The notes beneath the pieces were generated by a model. That model was not told the DNA's origin. It did no database searches and saw only the letters and a program-made list of their open reading frames with translations. A program made the position numbers and the translations under genes. Of a DNA stretch of 64,000 nt, positions 53,295 to 62,195 are shown piece by piece. The DNA is from Dorea longicatena. GTDB lineage: Bacteria; Bacillota; Clostridia; Lachnospirales; Lachnospiraceae. Location of the stretch: NCBI RefSeq assembly GCF_024168045.1, contig NZ_CP100126.1, forward strand, positions 1,691,501 through 1,755,500, in the 5' to 3' direction. The first letter of the stretch is position 1, and each line of letters starts with the position of its first letter.

Positions 53295-55139
53295 TCAATC
53301 TTCTAATTTCTCAATAGTTACTGTTGGTTTCTTTGCCTGAAGCAGATAGAGATTTCCTGTCAGATGTGTAAGTTTTCCTCCTGAAACTTCACCTGGTGTT
53401 CCTTCATTGATCCTCACCATAAAATATGCTTCATCATAGAAGTTTTTAAGCTTCAATTCTATAGACCGCTCTGTCACTGTCTTTGTGAATGTAACCGCTC
53501 CATAACGCTGGATCGCACCGGATAGTTCTGAACCGGTGAGTTGTCTCAAGGACGGTGCCGAATCCACCAGCCAGTCCATATAATCAGCGAGATTGCCCTT
53601 CATCTTTTCCCAACCAAGCGCCGCACCGCGGTCTTCGTCCAGAAGATCATCCGGATGAATAAAATGACTGTTCACAAAATGCATATTTAATTCCGACAGT
53701 GCCGCCATCTTCATATAATTATCGATAATTGCACCGGAGATGATACGCGGCTGTTCTACAATCCCATCCTTTGCAACTTCAAATTCCTGCACATACGCAA
53801 ACTCACCGGTGAAATAATTACTGGCGATCGTCCGGATCTCCGGGAAATCTTTCGCGAGCATCTCCCTTCCTTCTGCTGACAATACATTGGACGGCGGTAC
53901 ATAGACTGACATTGATACACCGGGAAATGTATCCTCTCCAAAATGGATCAATTCTTTTACAGCCTTTTTCATGGCCGCCTCATTTTTCCATGTATCATAC
54001 GGAAGCGCGTCACCATAATCTACATTTGAAAGACTCAACGGCTGATGATTGTATCCATGATACCCGAGTTCTCCACCTTGATGAAGCAGCATATTTCCAA
54101 AATACTGAAAACGTCTGGTATCCTTCTGTTTCTTAATCGTTCCATCCGTCGCATCCTCATAATTTTCAATAATCACACCGGTATAGCGAACGTTGTGATC
54201 AGATGCAAGCTCCTGCATATCCGGCCACCACACATCCATATAGAAATCACTAATGCTCATTCCATAGTCCCGCTTCACATAAGTACCATCTCCCTCCGGA
54301 ACCGGTGACGGAAAGTCATCCAGATAAAATGCTGATCCATTGATCACCGGATAAACCCCCACATCAGTAAGGAGACTGTAGGAAGCCGCATAGAATCCAC
54401 GCACCGCTTTCTCATACAGTCCAAAGTTGTCTACTACAAACTTCCCTTTTCCATATTGGTTCTCCCAAATGACAGGCTGACCGTTTTTTCCATTGACACG
54501 CGCATAAACCTTCGCATTCTCACTCAGCTGCACTGCCCAGGCAGAGTCATACGGATCCGTGATTGCATAAGCCTGTCCGCCGCCAAGCATAAATTCCGGT
54601 TCAAAATAAATACTGTCTACACGTATATTGTCATATCCGGAAGAAACGATTCCAAGCTTCTGCTCAATCACTGATGAATACGCTGTTTTCTGAAGTGTCA
54701 GGGCAAAAAGTACATTCCCACCCTCTGACACCCAATCACACAGTTCCATAAGATTCTCTTTCAACGGACTTACATCGCTCAGTAATACAACAACCGTTTC
54801 ATAAGCATGATAATCTGGAATAGAGGATGCACTCTGCAGGTCTACCACATCTGTTCCAACCTTCATATCTTTAAAAATTTGTTGAAACTGCTCCCATGCA
54901 GCCACACTCGCCTCATCTTCACTGTTACGAAGTACCAGACAGGTCTTCGGCAGTGATTTCGCAGCCATCTGTTCCGTAACCACTTCTTCCTGACTGAGAT
55001 ATGCGACTTTTCTGTTTTTTTCAGTATATTGAATTCCACTTCGTTCAGCAAAAAGGAAGACCGCGATCATCAGAAATACACCCAGGATCACCAGCATACT
55101 TTTAAACGGAAATGTTTTCAATGATTTTAATCCAGCCAA
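53295..55139 (-). CDS. DUF2194 / PelA deacetylase-domain type protein
   Basis: A 614-residue membrane-anchored extracytoplasmic protein: basic N-terminus, one TM helix (about 13-33), a glutamine-amidotransferase-like Rossmann domain (about 60-250; DVVDLQ, VVVLLSDVSPLKEN, EGGNVLFAL), then a polysaccharide-deacetylase-like barrel (about 270-560) with FYLDDFPSPVPEG (metal Asp), GELGYHGYNHQP (His motif) and NSHFIHPDDLLD, then a small beta domain. It corresponds to the DUF2194/PelA-DA protein of Gram-positive pel operons, which deacetylates the polymer. The hydrolase half of Gram-negative PelA is absent, as expected for this type. It overlaps pelE by 13 bases. Confidence 0.88.
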   Translation of the reverse strand: MAGLKSLKTFPFKSMLVILGVFLMIAVFLFAERSGIQYTEKNRKVAYLSQEEVVTEQMAAKSLPKTCLVLRNSEDEASVAAWEQFQQIFKDMKVGTDVVDLQSASSIPDYHAYETVVVLLSDVSPLKENLMELCDWVSEGGNVLFALTLQKTAYSSVIEQKLGIVSSGYDNIRVDSIYFEPEFMLGGGQAYAITDPYDSAWAVQLSENAKVYARVNGKNGQPVIWENQYGKGKFVVDNFGLYEKAVRGFYAASYSLLTDVGVYPVINGSAFYLDDFPSPVPEGDGTYVKRDYGMSISDFYMDVWWPDMQELASDHNVRYTGVIIENYEDATDGTIKKQKDTRRFQYFGNMLLHQGGELGYHGYNHQPLSLSNVDYGDALPYDTWKNEAAMKKAVKELIHFGEDTFPGVSMSVYVPPSNVLSAEGREMLAKDFPEIRTIASNYFTGEFAYVQEFEVAKDGIVEQPRIISGAIIDNYMKMAALSELNMHFVNSHFIHPDDLLDEDRGAALGWEKMKGNLADYMDWLVDSAPSLRQLTGSELSGAIQRYGAVTFTKTVTERSIELKLKNFYDEAYFMVRINEGTPGEVSGGKLTHLTGNLYLLQAKKPTVTIEKLED

Positions 55140-56020
55140 AAAGCCAATACCTCCTTACTCTTAGACGACAGATAGATCTGCTCCTCTTTCATCTGTCTTA
55201 AACACTGCTGCAACTCCGCTCCCTTTTTTCGTTCTGCCAGATACCGGATCTTCAAAATCCAGAACTCCTCTTTCCGATGCCATTTCTGATCCATCAGCCC
55301 TAGAATCTCTTCCGCCTGAACATAATCTCCTGTTTTCATCAGATTTTGGAACAGACGCACACATGTGGAAAGCGTCGTTTTCACCTTCAGCTTTTGTCTT
55401 AAAAGACGGATATAACGTTCCCTCTGTTCTCTCTCCATCTGGGCTTCCAGAATCCCCTGATTCAGATACTCTTCCATAAAATCACAGTACTGCTCCAGGA
55501 TCTCCGGATCGTCCGGTGATGCCTCATACAGCTTCTCCATCTTCTGCAAACGAAAATCATATTCCTTGGAAAGTTCAACCATGGCTGTGATCGCATAATG
55601 GACAACCTCTACATCTTCATTCATGCGGGCCTGTTTCAGAAGATCCATATATTCTTCCGGATCATCATTTAACACATCCATGATCAGTTCACGGCGCACT
55701 CCCGGTTCGTTAATCAAAAGTGCTTCCTCTAACGGAACGATCTTTTTGTCCGTATCCGAAACTGCCTGAAAAATATTTTTATAAATCTCTTCATTTACAC
55801 GAAGCTTTTCCACTCCCGGTTCTATCCTATTGTTTCTTCTGGTCAGCATTTGCAAATGCAAAAGCAGCACGCACACTGTTCCCCAGAAAGGGACGAAGAT
55901 CACAAGTGCCATCAGATATTTTTTCACCTTCAGCAGATGTGTCTTTATCCCCAGCCAGACCAGCACACAGCAGACAATATGTAACAGGATCAGGAATACT
56001 CCAAGCACTGTCTGAATCAT
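55127..56020 (-). CDS. pelE: PelE, inner-membrane TPR protein of the Pel system
   Basis: A 297-residue protein with two N-terminal membrane helices (about residues 5-24 and 34-56) and a cytoplasmic all-helical region (about 75-297) with loose tetratricopeptide-like repeats. Topology and position between pelD and the deacetylase gene match PelE, which links PelD to the export complex. Sequence conservation in this family is low, so the name depends on order and architecture. It overlaps the pelD stop by four bases. Confidence 0.82.
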   Translation of the reverse strand: MIQTVLGVFLILLHIVCCVLVWLGIKTHLLKVKKYLMALVIFVPFWGTVCVLLLHLQMLTRRNNRIEPGVEKLRVNEEIYKNIFQAVSDTDKKIVPLEEALLINEPGVRRELIMDVLNDDPEEYMDLLKQARMNEDVEVVHYAITAMVELSKEYDFRLQKMEKLYEASPDDPEILEQYCDFMEEYLNQGILEAQMEREQRERYIRLLRQKLKVKTTLSTCVRLFQNLMKTGDYVQAEEILGLMDQKWHRKEEFWILKIRYLAERKKGAELQQCLRQMKEEQIYLSSKSKEVLAFWLD

Positions 56021-58128
56021 AATTTTTCTCCTGTATTTGCATTCTCCATGGTATCGATCTCATGACAGACGAAGCCGTTATTTTCCAGTCTTGCATGAAT
56101 GATCGGCAAGGAACTTCTGTCCGTCTGTGAAAGAATAAGGAAGAGCTCTCCTTTTTCAGAAATCCCCCTGACATCATTTTCACGGACCAAAGCCTGTAGC
56201 GCTGTGTCTGCCTCTTCCAGTGTCATCTTCGGATACTCCAGCTTCAAAAGCACATAGGATGCCCGATTCTCCTCCCTCATAGAATGGAAGGAATACAGCC
56301 GTTCTTCAAAATACTCCTGCTTCAATATACGTGTACCCTGCACGTACTGCCTGTTCTTGATTGCCTCCTGATATTCCAGTGCGCGCAAAAGTGCTGTTTC
56401 TACCAGACCGCAGAGAATCTGGAACAGATTCAGATAATAGAGGGAAAGCTGTTCATTTCCCACTTCCTGAATGAAAATCAGCATCACGAGCTCTCCATCT
56501 TTGTGAATCCCGTTCATATACATCGGATAGCCGTCCAGGAAATTCCGGTTTACCCACACCTTTCCGGACACAATCGTCTCTTTCGCTTCCAGATAATCAT
56601 CCAGACAAATGGATTTTTTCAACACATCTGTCATTCCCTGGGATGCGATCTCAAGACGTCCATAGCTCTGATTCTTTCCAACTGAATAAATCGCAAATGT
56701 ATGATTCTCAAGAACTGATTCCATCACATGCAGAGTTTCAATAAAAAGCTCCTGCGGAAGAATGATATCCAGTTTTTTCGTAATATCAAAAATCTTACCA
56801 AAGCTGTCACGGCTTCCCAGAATCTGCTTCTTGTACTGCCGTTTATCAGAAAGCGTCTCCTGATACATTTCTCTCATAAACAGAAATTTATCCAGGATCA
56901 GTTTATTCTCCTCTTTCATGAATTGAATATTATCTCTGTTTTTCAGTCGGATGTAACCACAGATCGCGCCGACTGCAAAATAGAAGATAAACGGAATCCA
57001 GTTCGAAGGTTCGTAGAAAAGTGTCGTCCAGCCGATCCCGGTTTTCGTATATGCTGCCAGCAATGAAAGTGTTTCCAGCCCCGCTGCAGCAAGCCCGTAA
57101 TTAATGCCGTACAGACTGCTGAACAGCACGATGTAAACAAGCCTCAGATCGATCATCTGAAACTGCACCTGATTTCCCACCACCCGGTTCAGTGCTTCAA
57201 AAGCAAAAAATGTGAGCAGCAATTCCACGATTTTCACGATTTTATCATGTACTTTCAAAAAAGTTTTTACTACATCGATCTTCCGTGTCTTATGGTTCGT
57301 TTTCTCACAATAATCCTCATAAATTTCTGTGAGATCCTCCAAAAGAGAAATCTTCGGAAACCAACCGTATTCATTTTTCAGAACGTGGTCATCAGATATC
57401 CCATCCCGGATCAGCACATCTGACAAATAGGTAATGTTTGCATCCGGAAACATCTGTGCCAGTCTCTCCCCGAACTGTTGAAAAGTAAAATGAAATACCT
57501 GCGGAACCTGAAGACAGGCGCTCCCCTCTCCCCAGTTATCAAAAATCTTGTATAATAAATCCCCAAGATCACTCAAAGCAAGAAAATGCATCTCCTGTGC
57601 CGGTGCTTCTTCAAATGTAATCTGCTTCTTATTGATCACAGTTGAGAACAGCTTGAAAAAATAATCCTCCTCATAAGTACCGGAATAAAGATACGGCACA
57701 CGCAGAATCTTGACAGCGATCTGATGCAGCTCGCCGTATTGCCTGCAGAACTCTTCTGCCGAGCGGACCATCAGCGTCTTTCCTGTTGTATCTTCATATA
57801 AACTATCCGGTCCTGTAATATACAGAAGCCTGGAATTCAGATTCCCCTTATAGTAATGTAATAGCTTGCGTAAAGTCTCAATCTCACCCTCCATCGTCCC
57901 ATGAAATGTAAGATAATTAGAAAAATAAATCACTCCCTCAAATTCATACGTCTTGAAAATGTCTTTGAATTCTTCCTCCGTCTTCGGCATCGGGTATACC
58001 GATAAGCTCTTATTGCGATTTGACTTTTGTTCAGTCTCTCCAAGAAGAAGGATCTGACACTCAGGGAAAGCCTCCTCGATAAATTCTGTTGTAATATATC
58101 CGATATTTCCGGTCACCAATAATTTCAT
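56017..58128 (-). CDS. pelD: PelD c-di-GMP receptor with extra N-terminal degenerate epimerase domain
   Basis: A 703-residue fusion. Residues 1-280 look like an NAD-dependent epimerase (MKLLVTGNIGYITTEF start, RVPYLYSG later) but the YxxxK motif is not there (VRSAEEFC occupies its place), so this part is probably not catalytic. Four membrane helices follow (about 295-400), then a coiled segment, a GAF domain (about 440-590) and a degenerate GGDEF domain (about 605-703). In the latter RENDVRG (R649, D652) is an RxxD inhibitory c-di-GMP site, and five residues later EKGEL replaces GGDEF, so it should bind c-di-GMP but not make it. PelD switches Pel synthesis on in response to c-di-GMP. Classic PelD lacks the first domain. 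CGAGGTG precedes the start. Confidence 0.9.
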   Translation of the reverse strand: MKLLVTGNIGYITTEFIEEAFPECQILLLGETEQKSNRNKSLSVYPMPKTEEEFKDIFKTYEFEGVIYFSNYLTFHGTMEGEIETLRKLLHYYKGNLNSRLLYITGPDSLYEDTTGKTLMVRSAEEFCRQYGELHQIAVKILRVPYLYSGTYEEDYFFKLFSTVINKKQITFEEAPAQEMHFLALSDLGDLLYKIFDNWGEGSACLQVPQVFHFTFQQFGERLAQMFPDANITYLSDVLIRDGISDDHVLKNEYGWFPKISLLEDLTEIYEDYCEKTNHKTRKIDVVKTFLKVHDKIVKIVELLLTFFAFEALNRVVGNQVQFQMIDLRLVYIVLFSSLYGINYGLAAAGLETLSLLAAYTKTGIGWTTLFYEPSNWIPFIFYFAVGAICGYIRLKNRDNIQFMKEENKLILDKFLFMREMYQETLSDKRQYKKQILGSRDSFGKIFDITKKLDIILPQELFIETLHVMESVLENHTFAIYSVGKNQSYGRLEIASQGMTDVLKKSICLDDYLEAKETIVSGKVWVNRNFLDGYPMYMNGIHKDGELVMLIFIQEVGNEQLSLYYLNLFQILCGLVETALLRALEYQEAIKNRQYVQGTRILKQEYFEERLYSFHSMREENRASYVLLKLEYPKMTLEEADTALQALVRENDVRGISEKGELFLILSQTDRSSLPIIHARLENNGFVCHEIDTMENANTGEKL

Positions 58129-58180
58129 ACGTCACCTCGTAATCATATATTGCGCATTTCTATCATTTCCAAACTATCAT

Positions 58181-58315
58181 TTATGCAGAAGGTGTATTTT
58201 CTTTTATCCTCTTTTTGTCTTTATACATCTTCTCGGCAGCACAATGGATCAGCTCCGGCAGATTCTTTTCCTCTGCATCTTTGTCCCACGCTTGATACTT
58301 AACGCTCCCATTTAT
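58181..58315 (-). pseudogene. C-terminal fragment of a GGDEF (diguanylate cyclase) domain
   Basis: A 44-codon frame ending at 58181 reads INGSVKYQAWDKDAEEKNLP, then ELIHCAAEKMYKDKKRIKEN, which is the end of a GGDEF domain (the G.A..D......L...AD.KMY..K pattern). The frame is closed upstream by a stop at 58316 and the GGDEF signature itself is missing. An AGAGGAG with an out-of-frame ATG lies just before it. It is the relic of a diguanylate cyclase gene at the position right before pelD. The rest of the 245-base gap is AT-rich and probably contains the pel promoter. Confidence 0.7.
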
Positions 58316-58373
58316 CTATATTCTCCTCTAATTGTGTCTAAAAATATATTCTCCAATATAATATACTACCATA

Positions 58374-58820
58374 TCAACTAATTGAAGTCCATAATTTCAT
58401 TCCAATAATTCCCATAACAAGAAAGGGACCAAGAGCAAAACTGTCCTTTCGTCCCATCTTTCCTGCTGCCAGCATCATGCTTACATATATACCGCTCAAT
58501 ATGATTCCCAGCATTCCTGCATATGTGATAATTTTCACGCCGTTCAGGAAACCGGATACCGCCATCAGCTTTATATCGCCGCCTCCAAATCCGCCTTTTA
58601 ACAGAACTGTCAACACCAGCATTGGTACTGCAATGACCACAGCGCCCAGACACCGTTCCTGGACAGACACTCCCACACGGAATAACATTTCCATACAGGC
58701 AAGTGTCAGGATTCCTATATGTGTCCACGGCTCAATGATCTGATATTTCCAGTCCGCATAAGCAATACGGCATAAGATCATCAGGTAAACAACCGTAATT
58801 CCATACTCTGTAATTTTCAA
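58374..58820 (-). CDS. Prepilin peptidase (A24 family, TadV/CpaA-like)
   Basis: A 148-residue membrane protease with about five to six helices. The two catalytic aspartates of the A24 family are present: YADWKYQII near residue 22 and GGFGGGDIKLMA near residue 78. It lacks the N-methylation domain of PilD, as in the small TadV/CpaA type that processes Flp-type prepilins. No pilin genes are in this window. It lies 34 bases downstream of the beta-lactamase-fold gene, possibly in one transcript. Confidence 0.9.
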   Translation of the reverse strand: MKITEYGITVVYLMILCRIAYADWKYQIIEPWTHIGILTLACMEMLFRVGVSVQERCLGAVVIAVPMLVLTVLLKGGFGGGDIKLMAVSGFLNGVKIITYAGMLGIILSGIYVSMMLAAGKMGRKDSFALGPFLVMGIIGMKLWTSIS

Positions 58821-58854
58821 ACATTCCTTTCCGTTTTCTCACTGTTTATCTCAT

Positions 58855-60003
58855 TTAGTAACATTTCTTACACGGTTCCAGTCCCTGGGCTTTGGCTTCT
58901 GCTTCTGTCTCCTGCTTCGCCGTGTCCGGATTCATGCTGCCGCAATGGTTCGTCTTATGATATTTGGAACCGGTTGCCGAAACCCAGACTTTTCCTCCTT
59001 CCGCTGCCTGTGATGCAGTCTGTTGTCCAACCTGCCCCTGCACGCTCTGCGCTTCCGTCTGCTGCACCTGTGTCCCCTGATCCGATGCATCTCCCGGCGT
59101 ATAATCATTGCACGGCGATGCGCTCCAGCTTAGATCTGTCCCGTTGCTGGTCACGGTGATGGTTCCCTGCTTATCCGTTCTGTATACCTGGATCTCCATA
59201 CTCTTTAATTTATCCATGGTATCTTTATCCGGATGGCCGTATTTATTATCTGCCCCGCAGCTTATCACCGCATACTCCGGAACCGTCTTCTGTAAGAAAT
59301 CCCAGGACGTTGCTGTCGCCGATCCGTGATGCCCCGGAACCAGCACGTCACAGCTTAAGTCTACCCCTGAACTGCACATCCTTTCTTCACTTTCATGTTC
59401 GGCATCTCCGGTAAATACAAAGCTATTTTCGCCATTTGTAAGCTTGATCGCTACCGAGTTGTTATTACTTCCGTTTTTCTCGATAACTGCCGGCGCAAGG
59501 ATCTCAAATGATCCGCTTCCGAATTCATACGTCTTTCCGACTGCCGGGTGCTTCATCTTCAGCCCGTCAGCCTTTACTGCCTTCACAAAAGATTTATATA
59601 ATTTACTTGTATGGACATAGTTGCTGGATATAACGTTCTTCACATCGAATACGTTCAGGCATCCGATCAGTCCCGCCATATGGTCTGCATCATAGTGGCT
59701 GCTGATCAGATAATCAATCTCTGTCACTCCTTGTTCTTTCAGATAGGCCACGACGAATCTCGATGTCTTTTTGTCACCGCCGTCATAGATCATCGTCTTT
59801 CCTTCCGACTGTACCAGAATGGACAACCCCTGACCCACATCCAGAAAATGGACTTTCATCTCTCCTGTCTGCGCTCCCGCATCGTTCCCGGCGGCCTGCA
59901 CCGGAACTTTCATTCCCACGCCTGCCATCGCAAATACCAGGAGGATCGGAAGCAACAGGGATAACAGCCTCTGTCTCCATGTTTTCTTTAATACTTGTAT
60001 CAT
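58855..60003 (-). CDS. Secreted ComEC-like metallo-beta-lactamase-fold protein
   Basis: A 382-residue exported protein: signal peptide (about residues 1-37, ending VQAAG), then a metallo-beta-lactamase domain of the ComEC/Rec2 C-terminal type with FLDVGQGLSILV, SSHYDADHMAGLIG (HxDxDH metal motif), FTGDAEHESE and PGHHGSATATSWDF. After a Gln/Ala/Thr-rich linker, the last ~45 residues form a small Cys/His module (KYHKTNHCG...CKKCY), often fused to such proteins. The ComEC domain is a nuclease in DNA uptake; a secreted stand-alone version may hydrolyse extracellular nucleic acid or another phosphodiester, which is inference. It lies upstream of the prepilin peptidase. Confidence 0.88.
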   Translation of the reverse strand: MIQVLKKTWRQRLLSLLLPILLVFAMAGVGMKVPVQAAGNDAGAQTGEMKVHFLDVGQGLSILVQSEGKTMIYDGGDKKTSRFVVAYLKEQGVTEIDYLISSHYDADHMAGLIGCLNVFDVKNVISSNYVHTSKLYKSFVKAVKADGLKMKHPAVGKTYEFGSGSFEILAPAVIEKNGSNNNSVAIKLTNGENSFVFTGDAEHESEERMCSSGVDLSCDVLVPGHHGSATATSWDFLQKTVPEYAVISCGADNKYGHPDKDTMDKLKSMEIQVYRTDKQGTITVTSNGTDLSWSASPCNDYTPGDASDQGTQVQQTEAQSVQGQVGQQTASQAAEGGKVWVSATGSKYHKTNHCGSMNPDTAKQETEAEAKAQGLEPCKKCY

Positions 60004-60100
60004 TTTATCTTTCCCCTTTCACACCCACATTGCTATTATACACAAAATCTCCTGCCATTTCACATCATTTCATATCCCATTTAATATTTTAAAAAAACAC

Positions 60101-60128
60101 TTGCAAATCTGGGAAAATGCAGTATAAT
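60101..60128 (+). promoter_or_regulatory. Promoter of the tRNA-Thr gene
   Basis: TTGCAA (60101-60106) and TATAAT (60123-60128) are 16 bases apart, a good SigA promoter. The transcription start would fall about 20 bases before the tRNA. Confidence 0.75.
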
Positions 60129-60154
60129 TATATTCGTGGCTGTCACAGGCACAT

Positions 60155-60227
60155 GCTGGAATAGCTCAGTTGGTAGAGCACTTCACTCGTAATGAAGGGG
60201 TCGTCGGTTCAAGTCCGATTTCCAGCT
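60155..60227 (+). tRNA. tRNA-Thr (anticodon CGT)
   Basis: A complete cloverleaf: acceptor GCTGGAA pairs with TTCCAGC; D-arm GCTC/GAGC; anticodon stem CTTCA/TGAAG with loop CTCGTAA, giving anticodon CGT for the threonine codon ACG; T-arm GTCGG/CCGAT with TTCAAGT. T is the discriminator and no CCA is encoded. It has its own promoter upstream and terminator directly downstream, and stands alone among minus-strand genes. Confidence 0.95.
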
Positions 60228-60230
60228 TAA

Positions 60231-60265
60231 AAAAAGGAATCCTTTGATCAGGATTCCTTTTTTGT
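60231..60265. terminator. Bidirectional terminator between tRNA-Thr and the ABC permease
   Basis: AAAAAGGAATCC and GGATTCCTTTTT form a 12-bp stem with an 8-base loop; T-runs follow on both strands. It ends the tRNA transcript on the plus strand and probably the sugar ABC operon on the minus strand, whose stop codon is at 60293. Confidence 0.9.
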
Positions 60266-60292
60266 TGTTATCCACAACATTTCTTATATTTC

Positions 60293-61156
60293 TTATTCTT
60301 TTACACCTCCAAGTGTCACACCTGCAACAATATATTTGGAAAGCAGGATATATACGATAATGATCGGCACGATCGCAATCGCTACCAGCATATACACTTT
60401 ACCCATATCGAACTTCAGGAAGTCTGCACTTCGGAGAGATGCAATCAGGATCGGAAGTGTCTTCTTCTCGTTGCTGCTTAAGATCAGTCCCGGCAGGAAG
60501 TAGTTGTTCCATGCCTGCACGAATGCGAAGATCGCCTGTACTGCCATCGCCGGCTTCATGATCGGTATTACAATCTTGTTAAATGTGTGAAACTCTCCGC
60601 TTCCGTCAATCCTTGCCGCTTCGATCAGTTCCAACGGAAGTGATGACTGCATATAACTGTACATGAAGTAGAATACCGCCGGTGCCGCGATCGATGGGAG
60701 GAACAACGGAACCAGACTGTCCATTAAGTCCATCTTGGTGATCAGGTTAACGAAACCAAGTGCAGATACCTGTGTCGGCATTACCAGGATCAGCAGGATG
60801 AATAAGAATGCCGGTTTTCTTAATTTGAAATCATAAGCATACAAGCCATAAGCGGTCATTGCAGAGAAGTATGTAGACAGTGCTGCCGTACATACAGACA
60901 CGATCAGACTGTTCTTAATTCCTGAAACTACCGGAATGTTGGCATCATTCAGAACCGCTTTCAGATTCCGAACCAAAGATTTTCCCGGGACGAACGAGAA
61001 GCCCTTCTGGATCTGGAAATGATTCCTTGTCGCATTGACCAGCAATACATAGAAGAAGAACAGGCACAGGAAGGAAAGTATGATCAGTACAACATAGGCA
61101 AGCGTCATTCTTCCTTTATGGACTCTGTTAGTTCCGTTCGTTTTCTTTTCAGCCAT
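60293..61156 (-). CDS. Carbohydrate ABC transporter permease (MalG/AraQ-like)
   Basis: A 287-residue permease of the CUT1 family with six membrane helices. The coupling motif is EAARIDGSGEFHTFNKIVIP near residue 190, for contact with the MsmX-type ATPase. I prefer the ATG at 61156 (GGAGG upstream, MAEKKTNGT start) over 61195, which would reach into the upstream permease gene. It lies one base after that gene's stop. No ATPase gene is in the operon, which is usual for importers that share a common ATPase. The transported sugar is unknown. Confidence 0.93.
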   Translation of the reverse strand: MAEKKTNGTNRVHKGRMTLAYVVLIILSFLCLFFFYVLLVNATRNHFQIQKGFSFVPGKSLVRNLKAVLNDANIPVVSGIKNSLIVSVCTAALSTYFSAMTAYGLYAYDFKLRKPAFLFILLILVMPTQVSALGFVNLITKMDLMDSLVPLFLPSIAAPAVFYFMYSYMQSSLPLELIEAARIDGSGEFHTFNKIVIPIMKPAMAVQAIFAFVQAWNNYFLPGLILSSNEKKTLPILIASLRSADFLKFDMGKVYMLVAIAIVPIIIVYILLSKYIVAGVTLGGVKE

Positions 61157-61157
61157 G

Positions 61158-62096
61158 TTATTTTCCTCCCTTCTTGTGATGATGTTTCTTCTCATCTTCC
61201 TGATTCAGTGTGAAGTAAACGCCCACACACAGAATTGCGCAGATGATGAACAATACTACAGATATTGCGCCCGCTGCGCCGTAGTTCTTACTATATAAAT
61301 GGTTATTCAGATACATGATAACGGTTGTTGCAGTACGGTTCGGACTTCCTTTTCCGTTTGTCAGGATCTGTGGAATATCGAACATCTGCATACCTCCGAT
61401 CATGGATGTGATCAGTACATATACCAGGATCGGCCGGATAAGCGGAAGGGTAATCTTAAAGAATGTCTGTCTGTGATCTGCACCGTCAAGTTCTGCCGCT
61501 TCGAACATCGACGGACTGATTCCCATGACTGCCGCCATCAGAAGGATCGTCGTATTACCGAACCACATCAGAAAGTTCATCAGTCCTACCAGACCTCTCG
61601 TTCCCGCAACCGATGACAGAAACCGGATCGGTGTATGTATCACACCCATGGATTTCAGCAATCCATTTACCGGACCGTTCACAGAGAACAGGGCGAAGAA
61701 CAGCATTGCGAATGCACTTGCCATGATCAGATTCGGAAGATAGATCACAACTTTAAAAAATGTCTTTCCTTTGATCCGGAGTCTTACATCTGTAAACCAT
61801 GCTGCCAGAACCAGCGATACAATAATCTGTGGAATGAATCCGATCAGCCACATGACGATCGTATTACCGATGTATTTCGGCAGATCTGCGGACAGAAGTT
61901 CCTGATAATTCTTAAGTCCTACAAAATTCGGTCCTACTACGGTAAGTCCGTCTCTGTAATATTCGAAAAAACTATAATAGAATGTAGATACCAGTGGTAC
62001 CAGCTGGAACACAAGAAACACAAGGAAAAACGGCAAGATGAAGAGGTATCCCCATTTTGCGTAACTTACTTTCTTTTTCGTTGCTGTTGCCTTCAT
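61158..62096 (-). CDS. Carbohydrate ABC transporter permease (MalF/UgpA-like)
   Basis: A 312-residue CUT1 permease with six membrane helices (first at about residues 17-37) and coupling motif EAAELDGADHRQTFFKITLP near residue 210. The ATG at 62096 is six bases after AAGGAGG; the ATG at 62102 is too close to it. It forms a heterodimer with the downstream permease. The binding-protein gene lies 99 bases upstream, with a hairpin in the gap. The C-terminal histidine/lysine tail (KKHHHKKGGK) is unusual. Confidence 0.93.
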   Translation of the reverse strand: MKATATKKKVSYAKWGYLFILPFFLVFLVFQLVPLVSTFYYSFFEYYRDGLTVVGPNFVGLKNYQELLSADLPKYIGNTIVMWLIGFIPQIIVSLVLAAWFTDVRLRIKGKTFFKVVIYLPNLIMASAFAMLFFALFSVNGPVNGLLKSMGVIHTPIRFLSSVAGTRGLVGLMNFLMWFGNTTILLMAAVMGISPSMFEAAELDGADHRQTFFKITLPLIRPILVYVLITSMIGGMQMFDIPQILTNGKGSPNRTATTVIMYLNNHLYSKNYGAAGAISVVLFIICAILCVGVYFTLNQEDEKKHHHKKGGK

Positions 62097-62160
62097 GTGC
62101 ATCCTCCTTTCTTGCCGTATATAAAATATGAATATTCTTTGCATCTTTAAGCAAAACAGA

Positions 62161-62178
62161 GTGGGCGATGATGCCCAC
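62161..62178 (-). promoter_or_regulatory. Hairpin between binding-protein and permease genes
   Basis: GTGGGC and GCCCAC are separated by six bases, in the 99-base gap after the binding-protein stop codon. There is no strong U-tract (TCTGTTTTGC follows), so partial termination or 3'-end protection is likely. Such hairpins raise binding protein over permease. Confidence 0.55.
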
Positions 62179-62195
62179 CCTGTCCGGTCTTACTG

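Noticed and set aside
60155..60227. tRNA-Thr as an integration site for a prophage or island
   Set aside because: No integrase and no repeat of the tRNA 3' end is seen nearby; a terminator and normal operons flank it.
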